Shown: piece after piece, positions 9,261-17,217 of the stretch
Layout of the letters: each line of letters begins with the position of its first letter
Numbering within the stretch: position 1 is the first letter of the stretch
From: Rhizobiales bacterium UBA1912
Lineage (GTDB): Bacteria > Pseudomonadota > Alphaproteobacteria > Rhizobiales > Devosiaceae
DNA: 59,991 bases
Assembly (NCBI GenBank): GCA_002337455.1
Contig: DDGC01000023.1
Coordinates: forward strand, 174,798 to 234,788
Direction: 5' to 3'
The notes under the pieces: model-generated
Seen by the model: only the letters and a program-made list of their open reading frames with translations
What the model was told of the DNA's origin: nothing
Databases searched by the model: none
Program-made: the position numbers and the translations under genes

Positions 9261-10655
9261 ATGGCCGGCATCGGGTTTGCCCTTTCCAAGCTGAGCAGTC
9301 AGAACAATCTGGCCGGGCATTCCATGGCCACCGGTCATGCCATCATGGTTACGGCCGGGCCATGGATCGTCATCATGGTCGGCCTGGCGTTGATTTCATG
9401 GCTCGGCGTTCCGCTGGTGGGGCTGGAGATGACGACGACGTTCCGCGTCCTGGTCATCTATTGCTTTGCACTCTCTCTGGTGGTGACGGCCCCTATCGCG
9501 CTCGAGCTCAATCTGCGCGTTTCGGCCCAGTTGTTCGACCGCCGCTTCGACCAGGTGCATGGCATCTACAATGGTGCCCTGGGGGTTGCGGCGCTGATTA
9601 CCGTGGTTCTCGCCTGGGTGCTGTTTTACGTTATCATCGGGCTGGACATGGCCACGGCGACGGCCGCCACCTTCTGCGTTTTGCAGGTGTCGCTGCTCTG
9701 GCTCACCATGTCCATGGTCGCGGCGATCCGCCAATACACCACGGTGACAACGGGCTTTACCATGGGGTTGAGCGTGTCGGTCGTGCTCGGCCTGTCGCTC
9801 GCCAGCCTGGGCTATGGTGTTGCGGGCCTGCTCGCGGGGTTCGGGGCGGGGTTGTTTCTGGCCTTTGCCATTCTGCACGGGCTCATTGTCCAGACCTTTC
9901 CCGGCCGGATGCTGCGCTTGTCCGACGGCATTCGATCGCTGATCGCCCACCCCATACGCTCGCGCACTTTCGTCATAGCGGGGCTGTCGAGCGCGCTCGC
10001 CGTGTGGATCGACAAGCTCGTCGTCTGGCAATCGTATGAAGCCACGGCCATCGCGCATGGGCTCATTCACGCGCCACGATACGACGTGCCCATGTTTATT
10101 GCCTATCTCTCGATCGTTCCGCTGATGAGCATCGTTTCGATCTGGCTGGAGACCGATTTTTTCGTCGCCTATCGCAAGTATCGCGACATCGTCCATTCGG
10201 GCGGCACGCTCCGCCACATCGATGCCCAGCGCAGCGAGATCACCTGGCAGACCACAAATACGATCTTTTCGGCTTTCGTTATCCAGATCGCGATCAGTCT
10301 AGTGCTGGCGCTGGCCGGACCTTGGATCGTCGGCTTTCTCGGACTGGGGCTCGAAACGCTGCAGGTCCTGCGTCTCGCGCTGATCGGCGCGGCGTTCCAC
10401 TTCCTGTTTCTCGCATGTGTCGGGGTTATCCTCTTTGTGCAGTACGCGCGTGCCTACTTCGTGCTGCAGGCCACCTTTCTCGTGCTCAATGGTGGGCTGA
10501 CTTATGCGCTGCTGGCCAATCCGGACGCCCTGGGACTGGGGTACGTGATCGCAACGGGCGCCGCTGCGATCCTTGCCTATGTGGTCATGGTCAACACGCT
10601 CAAGGTGATGAACAGGCTGACATTCATCGACAATAACCCGGCGGTTGCAGGCTAG
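9261..10655 (+). CDS. pelG: PelG, polytopic inner-membrane Pel exporter
   Basis: 464 residues, almost entirely hydrophobic, with about 12 predicted transmembrane helices and the PelG-type N terminus AGIGFALSKL followed by a long conserved segment around GHAIMVTAGPW. PelG belongs to the MOP (polysaccharide flippase-like) superfamily and forms the inner-membrane part of the Pel synthase and transport complex with PelD, PelE and PelF. Length agrees with the family (about 456 residues). The gene starts 2 nt after pelF, preceded by GTGAGG, so translation is probably coupled. A PelD-like gene follows after 34 nt. Confidence 0.93.
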   Translation: MAGIGFALSKLSSQNNLAGHSMATGHAIMVTAGPWIVIMVGLALISWLGVPLVGLEMTTTFRVLVIYCFALSLVVTAPIALELNLRVSAQLFDRRFDQVHGIYNGALGVAALITVVLAWVLFYVIIGLDMATATAATFCVLQVSLLWLTMSMVAAIRQYTTVTTGFTMGLSVSVVLGLSLASLGYGVAGLLAGFGAGLFLAFAILHGLIVQTFPGRMLRLSDGIRSLIAHPIRSRTFVIAGLSSALAVWIDKLVVWQSYEATAIAHGLIHAPRYDVPMFIAYLSIVPLMSIVSIWLETDFFVAYRKYRDIVHSGGTLRHIDAQRSEITWQTTNTIFSAFVIQIAISLVLALAGPWIVGFLGLGLETLQVLRLALIGAAFHFLFLACVGVILFVQYARAYFVLQATFLVLNGGLTYALLANPDALGLGYVIATGAAAILAYVVMVNTLKVMNRLTFIDNNPAVAG

Positions 10656-10689
10656 ACCCTGCGCCGCCCCGGAACCAAGGATAAACACA

Positions 10690-11226
10690 GTGAACGTCCA
10701 TGCGCCGAAACGGGGGAGTCCCAGGCTCTCGCTGGGAGAAACGACCAGGGGCTCCACGAACCATTGGGTGGGGGTCGTTGAAGGCGCCGTGCTGATTGGC
10801 GGCGTGTTTGCCGTCGAACGGCTGGGGTTGTTCGATCTTCAGACGCTGCCGCTCCATCCGCTGGTTCTCGCCGTGGCGCTGATTGCCGCTCAATATGGGG
10901 CTTCGGGCGGGATCATGGCCGCTGCAATGGCTTCCGCGCTTGCGCTTCTGGGCGGCACGCTGCCCCAAAGGGTGGTGGGAGAGGGGTACTTTGAGTATCT
11001 CGCTGCGGTCTGGACGACGCCTTTGGCCTGGCTGGTCATCGCCGTGCTCGTGGGGATCATCTCGGATGGCCACCGGCGATTGCTGCAGCGCTCCGAGCAA
11101 GCGCTTTTTGAAGTGCAGAAAGAGCGCGACCTGATTTCAGCGCAATATGAGGCACTGGCGGCACGCGCCAAGCGGCTCGAAAGGCGCGTTGCAGGGATCG
11201 AGAACGGCTCCTCGTCTCGTCGATGA
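10690..11226 (+). CDS. pelD: PelD-like membrane protein without GAF and GGDEF-like domains
   Basis: 178 residues. Four hydrophobic helices (about residues 26-45, 52-70, 72-88 and 108-125) match the N-terminal membrane region of PelD, including the LIAAQYGASGG segment that resembles the PelD helix pair. They are followed by a coiled coil (about 130-172: RRLLQRSEQALFEVQKERDL and on), and then the frame stops. In Pseudomonas the coil leads into a GAF and a degenerate GGDEF domain that binds c-di-GMP; both are absent, and the 104 nt up to the next gene carry no remnant in any frame that I can see. The GTG start at 10690 has AAGGA 8 nt upstream. Assignment as PelD is probable from topology, size of the conserved part and operon position. 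Confidence 0.68.
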   Translation: MNVHAPKRGSPRLSLGETTRGSTNHWVGVVEGAVLIGGVFAVERLGLFDLQTLPLHPLVLAVALIAAQYGASGGIMAAAMASALALLGGTLPQRVVGEGYFEYLAAVWTTPLAWLVIAVLVGIISDGHRRLLQRSEQALFEVQKERDLISAQYEALAARAKRLERRVAGIENGSSSRR

Positions 11227-11279
11227 AAATTGGTCCGCTGTCAATATCGTACAAACCCTAGTGGGAGAACCGGAATTTC

Positions 11280-11293
11280 TTAACAAAAGTTAA
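11280..11293. promoter_or_regulatory. FNR/FixK-geometry inverted repeat upstream of the FixK-like gene
   Basis: The sequence TTAAC-AAAA-GTTAA is a perfect 5-4-5 dyad in an AT-rich patch 38 nt before the ATG at 11331. Its geometry equals that of FNR/FixK boxes (TTGAT-N4-ATCAA), though G2 of the half-site is A. It could be an autoregulatory site for the following gene. This is inference from geometry only. Confidence 0.4.
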
Positions 11294-11330
11294 AAACCCA
11301 TAATTAAGAAAATATGGGAGGACTAAACAA

Positions 11331-11984
11331 ATGTTTATGCAAAGGGAGCCCCGCAGTATGGGTCCAAGTTCCATCACCGGAGCTGCCGGGTATACGGGAT
11401 TTGCTGAGGGTTTGAAGCTTAGCGCTACCGCACGGCATAGGGAAAAAGAGCTCATCTATGCTCAGGGCGACGAGGCCGGCGACATCTTTATCGTCGAGTT
11501 CGGCTGCGTCCGCGTCTCGCGGATAACGCTGGAAGGCCGTCGACTGGTCACCGGGTTTTACTTTGCGGGCGAGGTCTTCGGCTTTGAAACGGGCTCCGAG
11601 CGGCAGTGCTACGCTGAAGCGCTCGAATATTCAGGCACGCGGAAATTTCATCTCGAAGATAGGGATCTGACCAATCCGCGGATTGCCGATATGCTGTTTG
11701 ACTACCTTGAAAGCACCCATCAGCACCTCTTGATACTGGGAACCCAGAATGCCATCGAACGTGTGGCTGCATTTCTTGTGGGGATTGCCGACCGGCGGGG
11801 GGGCGACGGTCCACGGGCCCGTCTTCCGATGTCGCGGAGCGATATTGCCGATCATTTGGGGCTGACGCTGGAAACCGTATCGCGCGCCATTCACCGCCTG
11901 CAGGTTCTCAAGCTCATTACGCTGGTGGGCGCACGCGACGTCATTCTGCTCGACCGCGAGGCGCTGATCGATCTGGGCGCTTAA
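11331..11984 (+). CDS. CRP/FNR-family transcription regulator, FixK-like
   Basis: 217 residues: an N-terminal cyclic-nucleotide-binding-type beta roll (about 30-130), a dimerisation helix (FDYLESTHQHLLILG region) and a C-terminal winged helix-turn-helix (about 165-210) with the E-TVSRAIHRL recognition helix typical of FNR and FixK. No N-terminal cysteine cluster for an iron-sulfur centre is present; cysteines occur only singly in the beta roll, so it is FixK-like rather than FNR-like. The ATG is preceded by GGGAGG at 9 nt. It sits between the Pel arm and a convergent FixJ/FixL-type pair, which in rhizobia is the pathway that switches on fixK under low oxygen. Direct targets cannot be read from the window. 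Confidence 0.85.
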   Translation: MFMQREPRSMGPSSITGAAGYTGFAEGLKLSATARHREKELIYAQGDEAGDIFIVEFGCVRVSRITLEGRRLVTGFYFAGEVFGFETGSERQCYAEALEYSGTRKFHLEDRDLTNPRIADMLFDYLESTHQHLLILGTQNAIERVAAFLVGIADRRGGDGPRARLPMSRSDIADHLGLTLETVSRAIHRLQVLKLITLVGARDVILLDREALIDLGA

Positions 11985-12028
11985 ACCGGTGTTTCGCAGG
12001 TTGGAATAGTGCCTGTTTTGTAGCGTAT

Positions 12029-12058
12029 TGAGGTAAAGTGGTGTCGCACTTTATCTCA
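12029..12058. terminator. Hairpin between convergent fixK-like and fixJ-like genes
   Basis: A 12-bp stem (TGAGGTAAAGTG paired with CACTTTATCTCA, one G-T pair) with the 6-nt loop GTGTCG lies in the 85-nt gap between two convergent genes. It has no long T tract, so it is probably a bidirectional structure-dependent terminator. Confidence 0.5.
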
Positions 12059-12069
12059 GTACGCCCCAG

Positions 12070-12696
12070 CTAATCGCGGCCTGCATACTGGTCCGAGCCC
12101 TCAACGGCCATCCGTACCAACTCCGCGAGGCTGTGGGCATGCATCTTGGTCATGATCGTGGCGCGATAGACTTCGACCGTCCGGGGGCTCAGGCCGAGAT
12201 TGCGGGCGATGGACTTGTTGGGGAGCCCGTTGACGACTCCTTCGAGAACCTGACGCTCGCGGGTGCTGAGCGACTCCAGCTTCTGACGGGCCGCCTGGCG
12301 CTGGTGACGAACCTGGCTCTTTTCCTGTGCCGCAGCGCAAACCCTGGTGAGGGTGGCCAGAATGGTCTCTTCGCTGAACGGCTTTTCAATGAAATCGCTG
12401 GCGCCGGCCTTCATGGCCTCGACGGCAGCCAGCACGTCTCCATGTCCGGTGACAACGATCACCGGCAGGGTGTTTCCGTCCTTGCGCAAACGCCGCAGCA
12501 GATCGATGCCGTTCATTTCCGACATGCGCAGATCGGTTACCAGGCAGGCCTCGTGCAAGTTTTCAGCCGTGTCGAGGAATTCGGCCGCTGACGCGTATTT
12601 CCGTGATCGCCAGCCCGACGCCGCGAGCAGAAACGATAGTGACTGACGAACCGGTTCTTCGTCGTCTACGATGTGGATCAGGAAATCACTCGTCAT
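12070..12696 (-). CDS. fixJ: FixJ-like two-component response regulator
   Basis: 208 residues: a receiver domain (about 1-120) with the acidic pair D11-D12, phosphoacceptor D55 (LVTDLRM), T83 and K105 (FIEKPF), followed by a LuxR/FixJ-type helix-turn-helix (about 140-205; LSTREREVL-like start LSTRERQVL and SPRTVEVYRA). Length and layout match FixJ (about 204 residues). It is transcribed after the sensor kinase gene and overlaps its 3' end by 11 nt, so the two form one unit. FixJ normally activates fixK and respiratory genes when phosphorylated by FixL under microoxic conditions. Because the partner kinase seems to lack the heme ligand, the signal may differ here. Confidence 0.86.
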   Translation of the reverse strand: MTSDFLIHIVDDEEPVRQSLSFLLAASGWRSRKYASAAEFLDTAENLHEACLVTDLRMSEMNGIDLLRRLRKDGNTLPVIVVTGHGDVLAAVEAMKAGASDFIEKPFSEETILATLTRVCAAAQEKSQVRHQRQAARQKLESLSTRERQVLEGVVNGLPNKSIARNLGLSPRTVEVYRATIMTKMHAHSLAELVRMAVEGSDQYAGRD

Positions 12697-14143
12697 GAGC
12701 CTGAAACTCTCTGTCGACCAAGGGAAGGGTGAACGTGAAAATCGTTTCTCTGCCCGCTACGGACCGAGCACTTATTGCGCCTCCATGTGCTTCTATAATG
12801 CGCTTGGAAATCGAGAGGCCGACCCCCATGCCGCGCCGTTTCGTCGTTACGAAAGCCTTGAAGATTTCCTCGCCGAAGTCGGGGGGAATACCCTGCCCGG
12901 TATCGCTGAGTTCGATCCGCGCGAATTGACCGCTGCGCCGTGTGCGTATGGTTATGACCTTGCGCTCGCTGGTTCGCACAGCGTCGGTGGCATTGCGCAG
13001 GAGATTGACGATAACCTGCTGGATCTGGGTCGGGTTGCCCAGGGCCTCAAGCGGCCCGGGGGCCAGGTCGAGTTCGGTAAGAATGCCGTCTTCCCTCGTG
13101 CCGGCCAGCGCCAGCGCCATGGCACCTTCGATCAGCGTGTTGACGTTGACGATCTCCTTGTCGATCTCCCCCTGTGCCATGAAGATACGAAGGTGATGGA
13201 TGATGTCGCCGGCACGCAGCGCCTGGGTTGCTGCTGCCGCAAGCGACTCGCGCAGTGCAGGAAGCATTGCTGCGTCGAAGACCTCGAGCATGCGCTTGGC
13301 GCCCTGCACGTAATTGCTGATTGCCGAGAGCGGCTGGTTGATTTCATGGGCCAAAGCTGAAGCCATCTCACCCATCTCGCTCATGCGCGACAGCCGGGCC
13401 AGTTCGGCTTCGGTTTGTTCGAGCCGGGTTGCGGCACGCTCGCGCTCGGTCATGTCGCGCGCAAAGCCGATAAACAGAAGGCCCTCGCCTGTCGCGATCC
13501 GGACCACGTCGATGCTCATGGGAAACGTTGTGCCGTCGCTCCGCTTGCCCCGCAGCAAACGGTTCCGGCCAAGAAACCGGGCAAAGCCGGTGGGCGGATA
13601 GTCTGCACTGCCAATGCGATCGAAATGATGGGGCTCGGCTATCAGGATCTGGACGCTCCGGGTCAGTACCACTTTCTCGCGATAGCCAAATAATCTCTCG
13701 GCCGCCGCGTTGAATGAAACGATCTCTCCACTCGGTTTGCTCGCTATCGTCGCGTCCGAGATGGTGTCGAGGATGGCCTGCAGGTAGCTCTCCCGCCGTT
13801 GCAGGAGCTTGCTGGCCATCAGAGCCTTGTTCCGTTCTTCGCGCAGGATGCCGCCCAGCCAGGCGATTCCAACACCGACGCCAGCGAACAAGATGAGGTC
13901 GGGGCCCTGGGACGTGCTCTCTTCTTCGGTGAAAAGATACACCAGCGGGAGCGCAAGGACCATGGTGAACACGCCGGGCGCCATGCCGCCCATGCCAGCG
14001 GCGAGCAGAATGGCCAGCGCAAAAAACATGCCGTTAAATGATGATGTGAAAACGGGGGCGACGGCCAGCTTCAGGGTACTAACAAGGATTAGTCCCGCCA
14101 AGCCAATCACATAAGCAATTATTATGTCCCTCGGCAGCCCCAT
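12686..14143 (-). CDS. fixL: FixL-like PAS sensor histidine kinase, membrane anchored, heme ligand doubtful
   Basis: 485 residues. The N-terminal part (about 1-105) has four hydrophobic helices, as in Sinorhizobium FixL. A PAS domain follows (about 115-235; IVSFNAAAERLFGY, then GKRSDGTTFPM), then a HisKA domain with ALAHEINQPLSAI carrying the phosphorylated histidine, and an HATPase_c domain with N box NLLRNATDA, DTGQGIP and GVGLSISKRIIEAHGG. In FixL the heme is held by a histidine a few residues after the EP of the F helix (ExxxxRHDxY). Here the matching stretch reads EPHHFDRIGSADY, which has no histidine at that place by my manual alignment. It may therefore be a DctB/FixL-type kinase with another cue. 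No clear ribosome binding site precedes the ATG. Confidence 0.8.
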   Translation of the reverse strand: MGLPRDIIIAYVIGLAGLILVSTLKLAVAPVFTSSFNGMFFALAILLAAGMGGMAPGVFTMVLALPLVYLFTEEESTSQGPDLILFAGVGVGIAWLGGILREERNKALMASKLLQRRESYLQAILDTISDATIASKPSGEIVSFNAAAERLFGYREKVVLTRSVQILIAEPHHFDRIGSADYPPTGFARFLGRNRLLRGKRSDGTTFPMSIDVVRIATGEGLLFIGFARDMTERERAATRLEQTEAELARLSRMSEMGEMASALAHEINQPLSAISNYVQGAKRMLEVFDAAMLPALRESLAAAATQALRAGDIIHHLRIFMAQGEIDKEIVNVNTLIEGAMALALAGTREDGILTELDLAPGPLEALGNPTQIQQVIVNLLRNATDAVRTSERKVITIRTRRSGQFARIELSDTGQGIPPDFGEEIFKAFVTTKRRGMGVGLSISKRIIEAHGGAISARSVAGRETIFTFTLPLVDREFQAHDE

Positions 14144-14240
14144 GACAACAGTAGCACCCGGTTTCCGGCCGCAGGGTAAAATCTTGTCGGAAAAGCGGCA
14201 AGTAAATTAAAAAAGAGCGTATGGCGGAGGCGTGTGCGGG

Positions 14241-15752
14241 TTACGACCTGGCAGATGCCGGCGTGCTGCGTTTCGTGCGGAGCGCACTCCAGACGAAATA
14301 GACGATCAGCAGAGCCCCGATGGCAAGGACAGTGGCGCTGATGGGGCGCTCGAAAAACACCCAAGGGTCACCGCGCGACAGCAGCAGGGAACGGCGCAGA
14401 TTGGTTTCGATCAGCGGGCCGAGCACCAGGCCCAAAAGCAGCGGGGCAGGGGAAAAGCGCATCAGGCGCAGGCCATAGCCGACGAGCCCGAACGTAACGG
14501 CCAGCATCACGTCGAACACCGAATTGTGGATCGAGAAAACGCCGACGCAGATGAAAACCAGAATGGCCGGATAGAGCAGGCCATAGGGAATGGAGAGGAT
14601 CCGTACCCATACCCCGATCAGTGGCAGGTTGAGGATCAGAAGCATGATGTTGCCGATGAGAAAGCTGACGGTCAGGCCCCAGAACAGTTCGGGCTGATCG
14701 ACCACGAGACGCGGGCCAGGCACGATGCCGTGGATGATGAGCGCGCCGAGCATGATGGCGACGATGGCATCGCCGGGGATGCCGAGGCTGAGGGTGGGGA
14801 TGAAGGCGGTTTGTGCGGCGGCGTTGTTTGCTGCCTCGGGGGCGACAACGCCTTCGATGGCGCCCTTACCCAACTGGTCGCGATTGGGCGAAACGCGCTT
14901 TTCAACAGCATAGGCAACAAAGGTCGACAGCGCTGCGCCGGTGCCGGGCAGGATGCCGAGCACCGAACCGATGCCGGTGCCGCGAATGGCGGGCATGAGC
15001 GAACGTTTCCAGTCGTCCCGCGTGGGGAGCAGGGAGCGCCAGGTGACATTCATGGCTTGCACCGTGCCGCGCTTGATGCGGCCGGCATTGGCGATGACCT
15101 CGGAAATACCGAACAGGCCGGTTGTTATGATGACCAGGTTCAGCCCGTCGCCGAGTTCGGGGAAGCCGCCGGTAAAGCGCCGCACGCCGCTGTTGACGTC
15201 GGTGCCCACGATGCCGAGCAGCAGGCCGAGCACCACCATGGCAAGGGAGCGGGCCGGAGAGCCATCGCCGACCAGCGCGGCGGCAAGCAGGCCCACGGCC
15301 ATCAGCGCGAAATATTCCGGTGAGCCGAAGGTGAGTGCAATCCGGGCCAGCGCGGGCGCAAAGGCGGCAAGGATGAGGATACCGACCATGCCGCCGGCAA
15401 AGGACGCGATGGTTGTTGCAAACAGCGCCACACCGGCCCGGCCCTGCCGCGCCATGGGATAGCCGTCGAGACAGGCCACGGCGGCCCCGGCGGTGCCGGG
15501 CAGATTGAGCAGGATGGACGCTGTCGAGCCGCCATACATCGAGCCGTAATAGATGCCGGCCAGCATGATGATGGCATCGGTCGGGCCGGCATAAAAGGTC
15601 AGCGGCAGCAGCATGCCGACCGTTGCGAGCGGGCCGATGCCGGGCAGGACGCCGATGAACATGCCCAGGGTGACGCCGAGAGCGCAATAGAATAGGGACG
15701 AGGTCGACAGCGCGACCGAAAAGCCCAAGGCGAGATTGGCGAACAGTTCCAT
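14241..15752 (-). CDS. tctA: TctA, large membrane subunit of a tripartite tricarboxylate transporter
   Basis: 503 residues, about 12 transmembrane helices, with the TctA signatures GVLPGIGPLATVGMLLPLTF near residue 38, the YGSMYGGSTASILLNLPGTA stretch, and a second internal repeat with GTGIGSVLGILPGTGAALS. Length is typical (about 500). The family takes up carboxylates such as citrate, and in many cases aromatic or other acids, powered by the ion gradient, with the substrate delivered by a periplasmic Bug protein. The ATG overlaps the tctB stop (TGATG). It lies divergently from the IclR regulator gene. Confidence 0.93.
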   Translation of the reverse strand: MELFANLALGFSVALSTSSLFYCALGVTLGMFIGVLPGIGPLATVGMLLPLTFYAGPTDAIIMLAGIYYGSMYGGSTASILLNLPGTAGAAVACLDGYPMARQGRAGVALFATTIASFAGGMVGILILAAFAPALARIALTFGSPEYFALMAVGLLAAALVGDGSPARSLAMVVLGLLLGIVGTDVNSGVRRFTGGFPELGDGLNLVIITTGLFGISEVIANAGRIKRGTVQAMNVTWRSLLPTRDDWKRSLMPAIRGTGIGSVLGILPGTGAALSTFVAYAVEKRVSPNRDQLGKGAIEGVVAPEAANNAAAQTAFIPTLSLGIPGDAIVAIMLGALIIHGIVPGPRLVVDQPELFWGLTVSFLIGNIMLLILNLPLIGVWVRILSIPYGLLYPAILVFICVGVFSIHNSVFDVMLAVTFGLVGYGLRLMRFSPAPLLLGLVLGPLIETNLRRSLLLSRGDPWVFFERPISATVLAIGALLIVYFVWSALRTKRSTPASARS

Positions 15753-16210
15753 CAGAAGGGCCAGTCTATCGGTGCGATGAGCATTTTCAGGAAGGTGATG
15801 AAGACCAGCGTGCAGCCGAGCGCCAAGCCGGTGGCCAGAAGAAGCACGCTCAGCGGACGCAGCGAGCGATCGGCGAGCGCAGAGATCATGACACTGGCAA
15901 CAATCGCAGGGATGAGCCCGAACGGGACGACAAGCAGCGCAAAAGCGATAGGGCCGCCAGCTACGGTGAGCAAGCTCGTCAGCGGGACCGGGGTTTGCGG
16001 TATCGTGCCGGCGCGCAGATCTTCAATGATGATGGCGATCCCGGCGATAATGAGGAGCACTGATAGCCCGAGGGGAAAGACAGCGGGGCCGATCTGACCG
16101 ATGCTGCCCAACGGGTAGCGAAACGATTCGATAAACGCCGCCGCGCCCACGAGAAGCGTGACAGCGCCGGTGACTGTCGGCCGAACAGGAAGCTGACGAG
16201 ATTTTGCCAC
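15752..16210 (-). CDS. tctB: TctB, small membrane subunit of the tripartite tricarboxylate transporter
   Basis: About 152 residues with four hydrophobic helices and the TctB-like start GAVTLLVGAAAFIESFRYPLG followed by a GPAVFPLGLS segment. The GTG at 16210 was chosen because GGGGAG lies about 11 nt upstream and the resulting size suits the family; an ATG at 16291 would add 27 residues of arginine- and serine-rich sequence that do not look like TctB. TctB pairs with TctA in the inner membrane. The gene is first in the tctBA unit, divergent from iclR. Confidence 0.85.
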   Translation of the reverse strand: MAKSRQLPVRPTVTGAVTLLVGAAAFIESFRYPLGSIGQIGPAVFPLGLSVLLIIAGIAIIIEDLRAGTIPQTPVPLTSLLTVAGGPIAFALLVVPFGLIPAIVASVMISALADRSLRPLSVLLLATGLALGCTLVFITFLKMLIAPIDWPF

Positions 16211-16286
16211 CGGGTGCGAGTCTCCCCTCGCGTTGCAGGCTGAACCGGCATGCCCTCTTGCAATGCTGGACCTGTGTGATAGCCTG

Positions 16287-16300
16287 TTCACAAATGTGAA
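16287..16300. promoter_or_regulatory. Palindrome in the tctB-iclR divergent promoter
   Basis: TTCACA-AA-TGTGAA is an inverted repeat with perfect 6-bp arms, 12 nt before the iclR ATG, followed directly by TAGG. The octamer TGAATAGG at its right edge (16297-16304) recurs ahead of tctC at 17160-17167. It is a good candidate operator for the IclR regulator; binding is inferred. Confidence 0.5.
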
Positions 16301-16312
16301 TAGGTTTACAAT

Positions 16313-17074
16313 ATGAGACAGCCATCAATCCGAAAAGTCAAGTCGGCAGATCGCACGCTCGATCTTTTGGAAACGCTGGCCGGGGCATTGTCGCCGCTGA
16401 GCGCGACGGAAATTTCCACAGCGCTGGAAATTCCGAAAAGCAGCCTTTTTCATTTGCTGGGAACGCTCGAAGAGCGTGGCTATCTCAGCCAGGATAACCA
16501 TGCCGGCTATACGCTGGGCCCGGCCGCCGCCCGCCTCGCGAGCGCGGCGATGTCTGAGCCTTCAGTGCTGACGGTGCTGGAGAGCGTGCTCGACGAGTTG
16601 CGCGACGCGATCAACGAAAGTTGCAGCTTCAACGTGGAAAAGGGCGATGAGGTCGAAGTGGTGGCGACGCGAGCAGGGCGCAACGCGTTGACCTATACAA
16701 TGCAGGTCGGTGACCTGGCGCCGCTGTATGCCGTTTCCTCGGGAAAAATCTTTCTGGCCAACAAGACGCGCGACTGGTTCGACGCCTATCTCGACCGGGT
16801 TCGTTTCGAGCGCTTTACGCCCAATACCATCCAGTCTCACGAACGCCTGCTGCGTGAAATCGAGCGGACGCGGGCCGAGGGAATTGGGTTCGTGGAGGAA
16901 GAATTCACGCCCGGCATAATCGGGATGGGCGCGGTGGTCCGCCAGCACGGACAGATCGTTGGCGCTATCAACGTCGCGGTGCCCAGCCCCCGGTTCAGTC
17001 CCCAGAAGGCCTCGCAGGTGCGCCAACATCTGCGGCAGGCTGTGAGCCGGGCTGAGAGCCTGCTCGGCAGCTAA
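16313..17074 (+). CDS. IclR-family transcription regulator
   Basis: 253 residues: an N-terminal winged helix-turn-helix (about 10-70; RTLDLLETLA, TEISTALEIPKSSLFHLLGTL, GYLSQ) and a C-terminal ligand-binding domain (about 80-250) with the family-typical LAPLYAVSSGKIFLA and a late MGAVVRQHGQIVGAINVAVPSPRF stretch. IclR proteins commonly sense aromatic or carboxylic acids and control nearby catabolic operons. Here the gene sits between divergent tctBA and the downstream tctC-hydroxyquinol cluster. The ATG lies only 12 nt after the palindromic operator, suggesting autoregulation. Effector unknown, likely a hydroxyquinol precursor or an intermediate. Confidence 0.9.
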   Translation: MRQPSIRKVKSADRTLDLLETLAGALSPLSATEISTALEIPKSSLFHLLGTLEERGYLSQDNHAGYTLGPAAARLASAAMSEPSVLTVLESVLDELRDAINESCSFNVEKGDEVEVVATRAGRNALTYTMQVGDLAPLYAVSSGKIFLANKTRDWFDAYLDRVRFERFTPNTIQSHERLLREIERTRAEGIGFVEEEFTPGIIGMGAVVRQHGQIVGAINVAVPSPRFSPQKASQVRQHLRQAVSRAESLLGS

Positions 17075-17159
17075 ACTGTTCATCAGCCATCGGTGCCCTT
17101 CGCGTCAGCGGTTCCCGGGAGCGGCTTGACATGCGGTGCCGCGCGTGCACTTTTGTTTA

Positions 17160-17190
17160 TGAATAGGAATAGTTTATATATGTAAACAAT
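17160..17190 (+). promoter_or_regulatory. Likely IclR operator region ahead of tctC
   Basis: An AT-rich 30-nt patch in otherwise GC-rich DNA holds TGAATAGG (17160-17167), the same octamer as in the iclR promoter, and a GTTTA-N6-TAAAC dyad (about 17172-17187). It lies 28 nt before the tctC start. The pairing with the regulator is inference. Confidence 0.42.
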
Positions 17191-17217
17191 GATTTGAAAG
17201 ACATGGAGGAGGATTCA

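Noticed and set aside
9396..10217. Minus-strand frame inside pelG
   Set aside because: Arginine-, histidine- and glutamine-rich antisense of a transmembrane protein; no start signal and no domain.
14232..15323. Plus-strand frame opposite tctA
   Set aside because: It is a hydrophilic mirror of membrane helices, rich in Q, H and D, typical of antisense shadows.
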